Source: Calliphora vicina
Taxonomy: Eukaryota; Arthropoda; Insecta; Diptera; Calliphoridae
Direction: 5' to 3'
NCBI RefSeq assembly: GCF_958450345.1
Contig: NC_088780.1
Location: forward strand, 46,120,033-46,184,032
Length of the DNA: 64,000 nucleotides
Of this stretch, positions 11,324 to 22,393 are shown piece after piece. The translations under genes were made by a program, and so were the position numbers. The notes under the pieces were generated by a model, which ran no database searches, was not told the origin of the DNA, and worked only from the letters and a program-made list of their open reading frames with translations. Position 1 is the first letter of the stretch; each line of letters starts with the position of its first letter.

Positions 11324-12765
11324 ATGGCTGAGTTAGTGCTGAGAATTCCAACGATGAAGTCACTCAATTTCAATTGGGCCGCAATGTTAGCAATAGCAAA
11401 GCAATTTGGCTCATTTTTTCATTTACCATTCATGAAAGACATACATTTTCCATACATCTGGAAAATGGTCAAATCGTGTACTTTACTGTGGAGAATGTAT
11501 TACAACATCTTACACCATCTACAGCATTTAATTTCAACGGCGGAAACAAGGAAATTCAATTCCAGGTTTCCCCCATTTTTTTCCACTGAAATATTAAGTC
11601 GCAATTTCACAGTCCATCAAAGAAACGAAGAGTGTTTCTATTTGTATTTGTTATTATTCAACGTTCTTGGCCCAACATCATTCCAAGATTTGCGAACTAT
11701 ATATGATGAATTGTGTGAAACGTCTAGCGAAGCGTGTCAACGCTTGCGATTGTTAGAGAATGACACTTATTAGAAATACACCTTCAGATATGCTGTGCTT
11801 TCGTCAAATGCTCATTAAATACGAACACTATTTTCGATAATTATTTCAACCGTTTCCCATCCAAACCGACTGATTTGTTTAGCAAATGCAAAGATGCCAT
11901 GGGTGATGATATTTTGTATCAGATGCGTATTAGAACAACAAATCCAAATTAGGTATTAATTGTGGACATGTGGTTGATGATCGTTTGGGATGAGTGTACA
12001 ATGGCGCATAAAAAGGAGGCATTATTCAAAAAGTTACAAAATTTACTAAACAATCGAAGCTGATTGGTGGTTTCCGGCAAACATTGCCAATGATTCCACG
12101 GTGAATACCAGCCGATGAACTTAATACATGTTTGAAGTCGTCCGTTTTATGGAAACACGTCAAGAAACTCAAACTGACTGTGAACATTAGTGTCGAGCTG
12201 CAGAACGATCAATCTGGAGAAGTATTTTAAAAACAATTGCTGGACATTGGCAACAGCAAAATCCAGGTTGACATTTCGATGCTATATTAGCTGCGAAAAA
12301 CATTCATGTCGACGAATTGAAGTTTAATATTCAAAGTGAAATTGATGACGTACAATTCGGTGGATTCCGTTACTTCCCAAGATGATGTCGTCAAATATCG
12401 ATACCGATTACCGCCTAACAATCTCCAATTGAAAGTCGGATCGGTAATCATAATAAACGAAAAATAAACCAACCACGTCTTTGTAATGGCACCCGGTAAA
12501 AATCCTGATGAATAACGACATTGAAGCAATAATACTTATAGAAAAGTACAAATGAGAAGACTTTTTGATGCCACAGATCGGTACGGCCTGCATCCGCAAT
12601 GACAATTAACAATGCTTCTCGCATGGTCAATTGTATGTCGCCTGTTCCCGTGTCGGATCACCATCTGCATTATTTGTTTACGCGCCAGACAACAAAACAA
12701 AAAATGTTGTGTATCATAGAGCATTGCAATGAACGAAATTATGATATTACAGCAAAGCAATCGAA
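11324..12765 (+). pseudogene. Helitron PIF1-like helicase, multiply frameshifted
   Basis: Pieces in three plus frames follow the order of Helitron helicases: LENGQIVYFTVENV (about 11458-11500); LGPTSFQDLRTIYDELCET then ACQRLRLLEND (about 11670-11765), the conserved GPTSFxDLRT block; a degenerate GxFRQxLPxIPR-like helicase segment (about 12065-12110); SSVLWKHVKKLKLTVN (about 12137-12185); AILAAKNIHVDELKFNIQ (about 12282-12335); NLQLKVGSVIII (about 12420-12455); AMTINNA (about 12597); and VACSRVGSPSALFVYAPDN then TKNVVYHRALQ (about 12637-12730). Stops and deletions abound. The Walker A region and the N-terminal HUH Rep domain were not found. It is inactive, but the family is clear. Confidence 0.85.
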
Positions 12766-13002
12766 AAAAGTATTTATTTGTTTTAATTGGTTAACCGAAC
12801 AAGCATATGGTTAGAATTAGAGGCGCAACTGAGAGTAACAATTATTACTCTCTCACAGATTGTATGGCTGACACAATAACAAAATACATCTATTTACATG
12901 TATTTTGTTGTTACAAAATATAGAATTTTGACTTAGGTTTAACTATTTTTACATATTTCAAACAGATTCTCACAAACCGAACACAAAAATATTTTTTTTA
13001 AC

Positions 13003-13020
13003 CCGACGTCTGTCAGCTAG
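13003..13020 (+). other. Helitron 3' terminus: hairpin plus CTAG
   Basis: CCGAC-GTCT-GTCAG forms a 5-bp stem with one mismatch, directly followed by CTAG and then T. This is the hallmark of a Helitron end (hairpin then CTRR, insertion before T). The sister end at 23579-23602 has the same AACGTCTGTCGG core. Confidence 0.75.
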
Positions 13021-13021
13021 T

Positions 13022-14218
13022 AACTAATATTTATCACAGCGCCCACCTTCAGTGGTATAACATTAAAACGCCACCGAAGTAAAAAAAAATAGATAAATGT
13101 TATTGGCTTGAATAATGCGCGTCTTAACACCAGAAGCGCTGTAACCTGCACTACTAACAAACATCATATTTCAGGCATATTAATTGCCTGAGTGTTTCTT
13201 CTCTTTAAAAAAAAAAATCTTTTTTAATTTGACACACACATTTGTCCTGAAGTAGAGTGGGTAAAAATGTAGAAAATTTAATTTTAAAATACGAATATCT
13301 CTAAGAGATGATTGATAGCGATGACGAGGTGATTCTATATATGTTATTTTTTAAATCGGAACGCAAACGAATAAATATGAACATTTTAAAAATTTAACAT
13401 ACCCGAGGTGTCCGAATTTAGGGACCACTGAACCACAAAAATTTTAATTCTAATACTAGTTATTTGCCAATATAAGTCAGTTTCATTAATATTAAAATTT
13501 TTTTGGTATATCCCTATATATAGAAAAGTACTTAACCAAAACAAACATAAAAGAACTCCAAAAACTGATTTGATATTTCTTTGTTATTTCGTATTTATAG
13601 AGTAGACAGTTGTTGTAGCCAACTCTATTCCACAAATACAAGAGAAAGAAATACAATTATTGCTTTTTCTAGTATTTTTTTTTTTTTTTTGTTTAAAATT
13701 TTACGATACAACCAAAAAGCAAATAAAGTTTTTTTAAAATTTAGCTGCAACATCAACAAATAAAAAACAAAGGAAAAGCGTTAAAAAAATTTTAACTTCA
13801 GGAAAAACAACACACAATATGATAAATAATGGTCTTATAAAATAAAGACAACTTTAAGCCAACTAGCAACCGCACAGACTTACAATAAATGTAAAATTAT
13901 CTTAGAGGCACAATGCCATGAGATGAAAAATAAAACTTTATTTATATTTTTACTTCCGGGAAATGGTAGAAAAACTCACATTCTAACAACTTGACACACG
14001 TTATAATTAGTTATAATAAATTGACAATTGAAAAGTAGTTGGACATAATTCTTATAAAAGAAAGTATTTACTCATAATATAATCATATTTAGGAACTAAG
14101 TACTGTAGAAATATTTCAAATCTGATATATTTTTATATTTGATATTTAATGATTATTTTTATTTTCTTAAATTAACTTGACTGCAACAAACTGTGTGTGA
14201 TTGCATATAAAAACTTCG
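13022..14218. other. AT-rich intergenic DNA
   Basis: Poly-T tracts occur (for example 13673-13690). I recognise no gene or repeat. Confidence 0.55.
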
Positions 14219-14465
14219 CATAGTGCTATAGAAAAAAAGAGAGAAATAAATCTGTAACTTCTAAACCCTTACTCCGATTTGAATGAAATTTGATGTGGGC
14301 AAAGAGGAAGTATTGTCGAGTTTATGTTTTGACAGCATGGGCCCACCAGGGTATGTTAAATTTTTAAAAAGCGATCATATTACTTCGTCTGTGTTACGAT
14401 TTCCAAAAAAAATGCATATGGGCAAGTCCCAGAAACAGTCTACCAACAAAAAAATGTTTAAATGA
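14219..14465. repeat. Half copy of the 53.6-kb MITE
   Basis: GTGCTATAGAAAAAAAG, CTGTAACTTCTAAACCCTTA, CCGATTTGAATGAAATTTGA and GAAGTATTGTCGAGTTTATG match one arm of the inverted-repeat element at 53571-53818. The opposite arm is missing here. The 60-codon open frame is not considered a gene. Confidence 0.65.
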
Positions 14466-15171
14466 ATCAAACTTGGTATTCTTAATTGTAATATTAGACT
14501 TGATATGTATATTATATTTTATATATAAACAAAATGTATTTTGATGGTCATTCATACAAAAATGATTATCAAATACAACACTAGGTCAGATATCTTAATT
14601 TTATACAAAAAAATTAAATTTTTTAATGTGTTTTTATAATTACTGAAATGTTAACAAGATGGTTCGATTGACAGCTGTATTTTTGACCATTCAATTTAAA
14701 TACAAATGAATTTTGAGTAATTTCACTTTGAATGGAATTTTTCGCAACTTCTCACGGAAAAGGAGATAATTTTCTAGCATCTGGATAATTTGTAACGAGC
14801 GTCACGTAACGTGCGTAACAAAATGTTCTCGGCTTTTTATGAAAACGGCAAATGATTGTTCATGCAAATAAGTTATATTACAGGATTAGCCCATATATAG
14901 AATCTCATTGTCTAGCACTACAAAAAACCTTGTAGTAGCTATCAATTATCTCTTATATCTTAAGAGACATTCGCATTTGAAAATTAAATTTTCTACACAT
15001 TTTTATAACAGCGCACATAGGGGCAGCTATATGGTGACTTGTGGCGATAAATGAAAAATGAAAAATGCGTTTTACAAAACAAATTGTATGTCATTGGAAA
15101 GAGGACACTTTTCTACATATTGTTTGTTCAGAACATTTTTTTTCCAATGCTTTGGTTTAAGAGTAGCAGCA
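14466..15171. other. AT-rich DNA, nothing recognised
   Basis: No coding or repeat signal was found except a small near-palindrome at about 14796-14820 (ACGAGCGTCACGTAACGTGC). Confidence 0.5.
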
Positions 15172-15179
15172 GTCCAAAC

Positions 15180-15897
15180 TAGGGATGCCAATCCCGATCC
15201 CGAAAATCCCGGGATTTTTCGGGATCGGGATTTCCCGAATCCCGGGATTTGTGAAAAAGAATCCCGGGATTTTTCGGGATTAACAAATCCCGAAATATTA
15301 TGAGATTTTTGATATTTTAGGAAGATTTTTGAAGCACCCAAAATACTTAGAAAGCTAAATTTCAGCATATTTATAATAATCTCGCTTCAAATCCAAACGC
15401 AGCCAGATTTTTTCATTTGAATCAAGAAGCAGCACGTCTCCCTTCCATTGACAGGCTTTTACAGAATTTACACTTTTACGAAATTTATGTTCAAGTTATT
15501 TTCTGAAGGGGCAAATGTAGTCCGATTTCCGCAGTACTTTACAGTATAATTTCAGAGTACTCACAACTTATTTTGTGCAAAATTTTGTAAGGATTGCCGT
15601 ATAATCAAGATATTTATGACTGTTCAAACAGTACTCCGGGGGACAATTGTATGGAGCTAGGGGAAATCATGGACCATTTATTTTAATTTAATGCATTAGT
15701 TTTTGATTTGTTATATTTTTACTTAAATATATTAAAAAATCAATAGTTTTTATTGTTGAATTTGATGTTTTTGACGTTTAACTAAAATCCCGAAGTCCCG
15801 AAAAATCCCGAAATCCCGAAAAATCCCGGGGTCCCGAAACATTTCTAAAATCCCGAATCCCGGGATTTGTAAAACCCAGTCCCGTTTGGCATCCCTA
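15180..15897. mobile_element. hAT MITE with CCCGGGATTTTTCGGGAT arrays
   Basis: Terminal inverted repeats TAGGGATGCCAA are perfect over 12 bp. The flanking 8-bp duplication GTCCAAAC is perfect (15172-15179, 15898-15905). The TAGNG start and 8-bp duplication define hAT. About 115 bp at each end is packed with ATCCCGGGATTTTTCGGGAT-type motifs in both orientations. The interior (15300-15780) is ordinary AT-rich sequence with no transposase. Open frames across the arrays are artefacts of the repeated motif. Confidence 0.95.
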
Positions 15898-15905
15898 GTC
15901 CAAAC

Positions 15906-16554
15906 GTAAGAAAAAAATACTACATTTAATATCTATTAAAAATGGAATATTAAGGTGTATATTTGATTATTAAAATATCCTATTCATTATTGAATAAAAT
16001 AGTTTTTTGTATTAATAACATGTTGTTGGGAACTAATTGTGATCTTTTTTTAAAGAAATTATGAATGCACGTACTTAAATTTTGGTAAAGTTCTTTGGAA
16101 GTAAAAAAGTAGCATAAATGCGCAAAAATGCCCATAACTATTTTATGTTGATTAAACAAGGGAATGTATAGAATTATATTATATTTTAACATTTTGCGGA
16201 TTTTTGCGGTTTTCGATTTTTTTAAATTTTGAAAATTTTATGCCTTTATTCAAAAACATTTATCAAAAGTCTTAAGTACAAATTTTGTATGAAAATTTGT
16301 TTTATAAATCTTTGATAAATGGGTTTAAATAATATATAGCAATAAATTTTTTATTACCAAAAAAGATTTTGAAAATTTTTAAACTATTTTTAGCATTAGT
16401 TTAACTTTTAAACTAACGCTAAAAACATTTACCAACTTTTATATCAGCAAAATTCGAAAAACGTAACTTTCTTCTCAAATTCAAATTTAGAATAATTGTA
16501 GTATTTTATGTATGTATTTTAAATATTTTATATTACTTTTTAGTCTTAAAATCA
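15906..16554. other. AT-rich DNA, nothing recognised
   Basis: I see no repeats with partners and no protein-like frame. Confidence 0.5.
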
Positions 16555-16689
16555 CATATAATCTCGGTTTTTTGATAACCGGTTAATTTAAAATGTTGAT
16601 TTTCGGTTAACCGGTTTATCCGGTTTATATCACTCGGTTAACCAGTTTTTAAAATTTGGGACTAAAATCAATAAATCTCATGCTTTGGT

Positions 16690-18352
16690 CAGTGTTTAAA
16701 AAGCTACGATAACTAACAAATTTTTAACTGTTGCTACAACTACTGCTTCAAAAAAGTGTATGTAGCGGTAGCAGTAGCATTTTTCTTTTTTCGTTTTCTT
16801 GTTTTTTTAAAACTACTGCTACCTTCAAAATATAAAACTCTTAACAGAGCAGTAGTAATAAAACATGAATTGTAAATGGAGTAGTAGCATAAAAATACAA
16901 ATCATTGCTACTGCTCTATATCGAGTTTTAATTTTTAAGGTAGCAGTAAAGTAGCAGTTAAGGTAGCAATAAAAGTAGTCAAAAAAGAAAATCTTCAGTC
17001 ATAACACCAAAATTGACAGAATTAAACACTGTGTGTTGTTTTTGTTTTGAGAGAGTTTGAAAGAATTATTCGATTTTATTCGTCTCAGATGTTCGTGTTG
17101 CTAACAGAAAGATCGTGTTTTCTGTGTGTATAACAAAAAAGCCGAACTTTTGTTTACAACACGACCAACATACACAAATATACATTCACAACAACAACAC
17201 ATAATATAATTTTTTGGCTGAAGATTTTTATTTTTGACTTACTTTATTGCTACCTCAACTGCTACTTAGCTGATACTTCAACTGCTACTTAACTGCTACT
17301 TCTTCTACTACCTCAACTGCTACTTCTATTACTACTAAATTTTAAAAGTAGCAGAATTAATAAAAAACAAGTAAGAAAGTATGGTCGGTCAAGCCCGACC
17401 ATATAATACCCTACACCAAGTAAATGAGTAAAAATATTTTTCTTTTAAAATATCAATAATTTATATTTTTGAGTGATTTTTCGAAGGGGCCTTATATGGG
17501 AGCTATGATCAATTATGGACCGATCACCATTAGGTCGTGTGATTTATGTCTATATGAAAGTTATTTATGTTGAATTTTGTGTGTATACCAACATTTTTAA
17601 GTGATTTATGCACATTAAAGTGATTTTCGGAAGCGGGTCTATATGGGAGCTATGACTAATTATGGACCGATCGTAACAAAATTTGGTGACATGAATTTTG
17701 TATATATAAAACTTATTTGGAGCGAAATTCGTGTAGATACATATATAAATTAAGCATTTATTACCGATAAAGTCCAATTTCGAGAGGACATTTGTATGGG
17801 GGCTAGGTGAAATAATGGACCGATTTCAGCCAGTTTCAATAGGCTTGGTCCTTGGGCCGAAAAAGTAATAAGTACCAAATTTGATCGAAATATCTTCAAA
17901 ATTGCGACCTGTACTCTGCGCACAAGGTTTATATGGACAGCCAGCCAGCCAGCCAGCCAACCAGACGGACGGACGGACGGACATCGTTTAATCGACTCAG
18001 AAAGTGATTCTAAGTCGATCGGTATACTTTAAGGTGGGTGTTAGATTAATATTTTTGGGCGTTACAAACATCTGCACAAACGCATAATACCCTCCCCACT
18101 ATGGTGGTGTAGGGTATAACTAATGACTGCTACATCAAAACTTTTTCTTTTTTAAGGTAGCAATAGAAAATAAATTACTCTGCTACTTTTAAATTTTTCT
18201 TTTATTAGTACTATTACAACTACTGCTACCAAAATGTGAAGGTAGCAGTAGTAGTAGTAATTATTGACTGCGAGTTTTTATTAATTTTTTAACTAGACTA
18301 CTTGTGTTTTTTCGTTGCTACTGCTACTTGTAGTCTAGTTTTTTAAACACTG
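16690..18352. mobile_element. hAT MITE with GTAGCAGTAGC arrays
   Basis: Terminal inverted repeats CAGTGTTTAAAAA are perfect over 13 bp. The flanking 8-bp copies are GCTTTGGT (16682-16689) and GTTTTGGT (18353-18360), one mismatch. The paralogous sequence at about 60886-60905 carries this site without the insertion (CATGTTTTGGTGCA in reverse complement), a natural empty site. GCTACT/AGTAGC motifs recur at each end (16720-16980, 17250-17360, 18125-18335). Without the DINE-1 insert it is about 0.9 kb and has no coding capacity. Confidence 0.92.
17366..18119 (-). mobile_element. DINE-1/INE-1-like repeat (Helentron-derived)
   Basis: On the minus strand it begins TTATACCCTACACCACCATA, carries GTCCGTCCGTCC and GGCTGGCTGGCT microsatellites, and ends with hairpin GGTCGGGCTTGACCGACC followed by CTTTCTTACTTGTT. 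This order (TATACCC end, microsatellite, 3' hairpin) is that of Drosophila INE-1/DINE-1. About 750 bp is present. It is the innermost and youngest layer of the nest. It has no ORF. Confidence 0.85.
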
Positions 18353-19010
18353 GTTTTGGTGCATTTTTTATATTCATTTTTATTTTATAAATCATTTCGT
18401 TAGCTCAGTGAACAAAGTTCCTTTTCAGAAATAAACAGTCTAAATCCATGATTTAAAATATTTTTGAAACCTGATAATGGAGTTTTATTAATTATTTGGT
18501 AAGATTTATAATGACAAATAATCACAGTTAAGAAGAAGTGCGTTTGTATCTTATATGTCTTTTTTTGGGAAAATGTTCCAATTTTCTCTTTCATATCAGA
18601 AAGTCGAGGTGATAATAAATTTTTAAAATAATTAGATATTTAATTAAAAAATTTGTGATTTACATATTTTGGTTGAAATTTAATGAAGAAACCAATAACT
18701 AAAACAAGTATTATATATTTAGTAACATATTTATACTCAATTTCATTTGAATGATATAATAATTTTGAATTTTTTACAAAATAAAATGGACTTAGCACTT
18801 TTACATATTTATAGTTATAAAGTTGTAAAAAAATTGTAAAGCTGTGTATACTTTATTGGACATTTTATGGTTTCTTCACATATATGTCAGTTAACCGGTT
18901 TTTTCGAATTCGGTTAACCGAAAAACCGGTTTTCTAAAAAAAGGCCAATTTTCGGTTAACCGACAAACCGGATTTTTAAAAAGTCGGTTTTTATAAACAC
19001 TACATATAAT

Positions 19011-19480
19011 GTAATTTAATGTATTTCAAATGACTGATAAAATAATTAGAAAAATTAAAAAAAAAAATTCCATTTTTTTTTTAAAAAGTATTCCATGAAT
19101 TTTTTAATTGTCAAAAGTTATATATATTTTTGAAATGTAGACAAAATCGCCTATCCATTGATATATAACATATCTACCTTATGTTTTTACATGGCAAATT
19201 AATTAAGGAAAACTTAACAACTCGCAGACAATTTTCCCTAAGTTATCTATTTTTGGACTCTAATAAAATACTGATTTAAAATTTGTTTGTCATCTGATCG
19301 AAAAAAACATTTTCTAGCAGGAGTCAAAAAGAAGAATTGTGGGTAAATACTTTCTCCAATGTCAGGCAGCTCACCCCCACCCCCTGGGAAAAAAAGGTGG
19401 GAATCAAAGAATTAAATTAGCAAGGTTCCCCACCACTACACCAAATTTCTAGGCAACGACAGATGGCAGCAGCATTATCC
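19011..19480. other. AT-rich DNA, nothing recognised
   Basis: A short GC-richer patch (CACCCCCACCCCCTGGG, about 19371-19387) occurs, with no known feature. Confidence 0.45.
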
Positions 19481-19485
19481 TAGAC

Positions 19486-19692
19486 CAATCATCTACTTAG
19501 TTGGAACAACAACCGATTGACGAAACTGACAAGGCAAAAATAACAATAGGCTCGATCTTATGGCAACATCCTACATGTATCCTTGGACACATTACAGCAG
19601 ACCAAACCTACTTAGCAGGAACAACAACCGTTTAACGAAAGTGATACAAAAATAACAACAGTCTGGTTCTAATGGCAACATCGTACATGAAG
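19486..19692. repeat. Imperfect tandem duplication, period about 115-120 bp
   Basis: CTACTTAGTTGGAACAACAA, CGAAACTGAC, AAAAATAACAA and ATGGCAACATCCTACATG recur as CTACTTAGCAGGAACAACAA, CGAAAGTGAT, AAAAATAACAA and ATGGCAACATCGTACATG. Short frames reading through are not recognised proteins. Confidence 0.6.
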
Positions 19693-19904
19693 ACGCACGA
19701 TACTCCAATAACAAGGAGTGCAATCTTACATGGGAAATACATATGCGAAAAACAACTGCAAACAAATCGTATAAGATGGAAGATGCTTTGTGTAAGCCAA
19801 ATGCTCCCAAGAGGGGTAATGGAGATAAAAAAAAAACTCCAAGTTATTGTCAAATGCCTATTTTCTGCCCATTATTCGTACTGGAGCGTATGGCTGACTC
19901 ATAT

Positions 19905-21168
19905 ACAATAGGGCATATATACCAAAATAGTACATAGATCAGTAATTTGGATTCAAAAATCATAATGCTGAATTTTGTGAATATTGGTCCATAATTGGCC
20001 ACAGCTCTCATATAAATACATAAAAATCACGTTAAAATATTTTATGACAATCGAGTCATAATAGGTCATTGCTCCCACATAATTCCCACAACCAAATATT
20101 TTGAAATTTGTCTAAATATATTTGTACACCCTTTTTATACTCTGTTTCTTCACTTGAGGTTAAAAGGGAAAAATGTTGATCCAAACGTATTAACTAAATA
20201 TTTAGTATATAAATTGTTAAATTTCATATGTTCTAATAAGAATTTCAATTGTAAATTGCTGAATTAGATACAATTTTTTGTACATTTGAAATAAAATATC
20301 TTCTGCGTAAACTAGTCTTTCTAACAATTGTTATATTATTTCAGTTGTTATACCATCATATTTAGGTGGAGGGTATTTAAGGTACCGTGAAATAACTCCC
20401 AAATGAAATAACTCCCCACGAAAAGATGAAATAACACCCAACAAATTTTTCATACAAATTATGACTTATTTCATTATGAAACAACTCCTATTTCATAATT
20501 TTTTGTTGGGAGTTATTTCATAATGCAATAACTCCAAATGAAACAACTTCCAATGAAATTTTTGTTGGGTTTTATTTCATTTTATTTTGGGAATTAGGAG
20601 TTATTTCACTGTATTGGGAGTTATTTCATTTTTGTTGGGTTCTACTTTGCAAAAGCAGAACCCATAAATATCAAAAACTGGCTTCACGCAAAAAACTTTT
20701 CTGAGCGAAGCCAGTTTTTGATACACCCCAGAGGAGAAAATCTTAGCGACCGGCCGTAGGCCGGCAATAGAAAAAAATTTTCTGAGTGAAGCCAGTTTTT
20801 GACACATCCCAGAGGAGTAAAACTTTGCGCTACGCCATAGGCCCGCAATGCAAAAATTGTTTGGTAAGCGAAGAATAATTTCACTTTTGAAGTTTCTTTT
20901 TTTAGATTACATAAATAAATTCCTTCGGATTAGGAATTATTTCATTTCTATTGGGATTTATTTCATTTGGAGTTATTTCGCTTTTTTGGGACTAATATTT
21001 TTAAAATTATGAAACCGCCGATTATTGGGAGTAATTTCATTTTACCCTTTTTTGATGGGAACTATTTCATAGGTAGTTATTTCATTGGGAGTAATTTCAT
21101 TTGGGAGCTATTTCACGGTACCGGTATTTAAGATTCGGTAGGGCCGAATATAGTACTCTTACTTGTTA
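19905..21168 (+). mobile_element. DINE-1-like copy (plus orientation), split
   Basis: It contains GTCCATAATTGG, CTCTCATATAAATAC and CCCACAACC blocks also found at 39540-39680. It ends in hairpin TTCGGTAGGGCCGAA then TACTCTTACTTGTT, the DINE-1-like 3' end in this orientation. The element at 20381-21122 interrupts it near the end. Confidence 0.65.
20381..21122. mobile_element. TIR element packed with GGGAGTTATTTCAT motifs
   Basis: GGTACCGTGAAATAACTCCC at 20381 and its near-complement at 21122 form inverted repeats of roughly 35 bp. The flanks are direct repeats GGTATTTAA (20372-20380, 21123-21131), consistent with an 8-9-bp target duplication. TGAAATAACTCC/GGAGTTATTTCA variants recur many times in both orientations across 20381-20640 and 20930-21120. 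The core (20640-20870) is different and GC-richer: hairpin GGGTTCTACTTTGC/AAAAGCAGAACCC, hairpin AAAAACTGGCTTC/GAAGCCAGTTTTT, two direct copies of GAAGCCAGTTTTTGA...CCCAGAGGAG 81 bp apart, and a CCGGCC-GTA-GGCCGG hairpin at about 20751. No protein was recognised. The superfamily is unassigned. Confidence 0.8.
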
Positions 21169-22095
21169 AACTATAATTTTGAAAAAAACTGTTATATCCC
21201 AATATCGGGTTTTGTTAACAGATTTCTCTGATGTTTATTTAATGCCAAAATGTTCAAACAAAAAAAAATTAAAAGAATTGTTGGGATATTCTGGTATATT
21301 CTAAATAAATAAATATAGACAAAAATGGAATGACATTTGCGCAAATAATAGTTTAAGAATAATAATCTTGAATATTTTAGCTTTTTGGGATTTGGATTGA
21401 TACTTTGAGAATTTGACGCGGAGTGATAAACATAAATAAATTCGTGTCTTTCTTTTTTTATAAATTGAATACATATTCATTATTTATTACAAACCTTCAT
21501 ATAATAAGGAAAACAATATATTAACAGATTTTAAAAAAACCTTAAAACTAAGATTTTATTTTCTAAGTTCAATATCTTACCACAATTGCCTTTTAAACTA
21601 ACGATTGTATATAAAAGTATTATGGCATAAAAACATAATTATTGTGATGAAATATTTAGCAAAACTAAAGATGTCTGCTTTTAATGATACTCGACACCAA
21701 AAACTTATACAATCGCAAACAAGAAACTCCATTCGAACAAAAACTAAATAATTAAAAATATATATTTCTATATTTCAAAATTCTCTAGAATTTATTATTA
21801 GAATTGTGTATTTGACTGAATTTTAGTTTGTTTTTTCTAATTTATTAAATATTCTTCAAGATCAAAATTTTATTTAATCTGGATGATTTAAGAGGATTTC
21901 GCCACAAACTCTAAGGAACAGTGTTATTATCTGAAATGTAGAAAAAACGAACAATAGCAAAAACTCCCTATTCCAAAAACACAATTACATATAAATATTC
22001 TCATTCTTCAACAATTGTTCTTACATTGTAAAATATGTTGTATGTGTGTATGATTTTTTTTCCTTTGTATGCCTTGACATTATAATGGTTTGAAA
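21169..22095. other. AT-rich DNA, nothing recognised
   Basis: I found no paired repeats or protein-like frames. Confidence 0.55.
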
Positions 22096-22099
22096 ACTT

Positions 22100-22380
22100 T
22101 TGATACCCTACACGAACATAAGTGGGCAGGATGTTATGTCTTGGTACTGTTGTTTGTAACGCATAAAAGTAGTAGTACTTTTAATAAATATACTAATTGA
22201 CTTAAATTTATTCTATTTCGGTAAGACTTTTGAATGGGGTCTAAAAGAAATAATGTACCGATTCTATCCGATTGCAATAGACTTCTTCCTTGGGTCAATT
22301 TTGCCAAATTTCATCGAATTATCTTCAAAGTTGCGTCCTGCAGTTTGATTACAAATTATGGTGGTGTAGGATATAACAAG
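22100..22380 (-). repeat. DINE-1-like fragment
   Basis: GATACCCTACAC near the left and ATTATGGTGGTGTAGGATATAA at the right, with CAATAGACTTCTTCCTTGGG and TCTTCAAAGTTGCGTCCTG, match internal blocks of the copies at 17366-18119 and 41529-42277. It is shortened and lacks the microsatellite. Confidence 0.65.
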
Positions 22381-22393
22381 TTATCTATCTTCT

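Larger units (their letters stand above)
11046..13020 (+). mobile_element. Helitron, decayed, with helicase remnants
   Basis: The 5' part (about 11063-11230) holds GAACGCCTGGACCGATT, CATAGTCCAACATAG and GTCACGCCCACTTTTA. The same blocks open the non-autonomous element at 22394-23601. The 3' end has TTCTCACAAACCGAACACAA, a short hairpin and CTAG followed by T, again as in the 23.6-kb copy. Between them lies a decayed PIF1-like helicase. The shared termini plus a helicase make this the best-supported Helitron in the window. The exact 5' TC terminus is not resolved. Confidence 0.8.
16563..19002. mobile_element. hAT-type element with AACCGGTTAACCGG arrays, outermost of a nest
   Basis: Both ends carry CCGGTTAACCGG-type arrays (16571-16650 and 18893-18990). 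The right end is TTTATAAACACTA (TAGTG in reverse complement). CATATAAT flanks both sides exactly (16555-16562, 19003-19010). Compared with the related piece at 60886-61067, the left end lacks about 50 bp of terminus, so the duplication call on that side carries some doubt. Internal sequence 18400-18700 recurs reverse-complemented at 55430-55700. The element is split by the hAT MITE at 16690-18352. No transposase was recognised. Confidence 0.7.

Noticed and set aside
15058..15368. Frames of 81 and 98 codons on both strands
   Set aside because: Products of the CCCGGGATTTTTCGGGAT arrays of the hAT MITE.
19486..19937. Possible LTR retrotransposon end around the ATGGCAACATC duplication
   Set aside because: No TG...CA long repeats, primer-binding site or polyprotein nearby.
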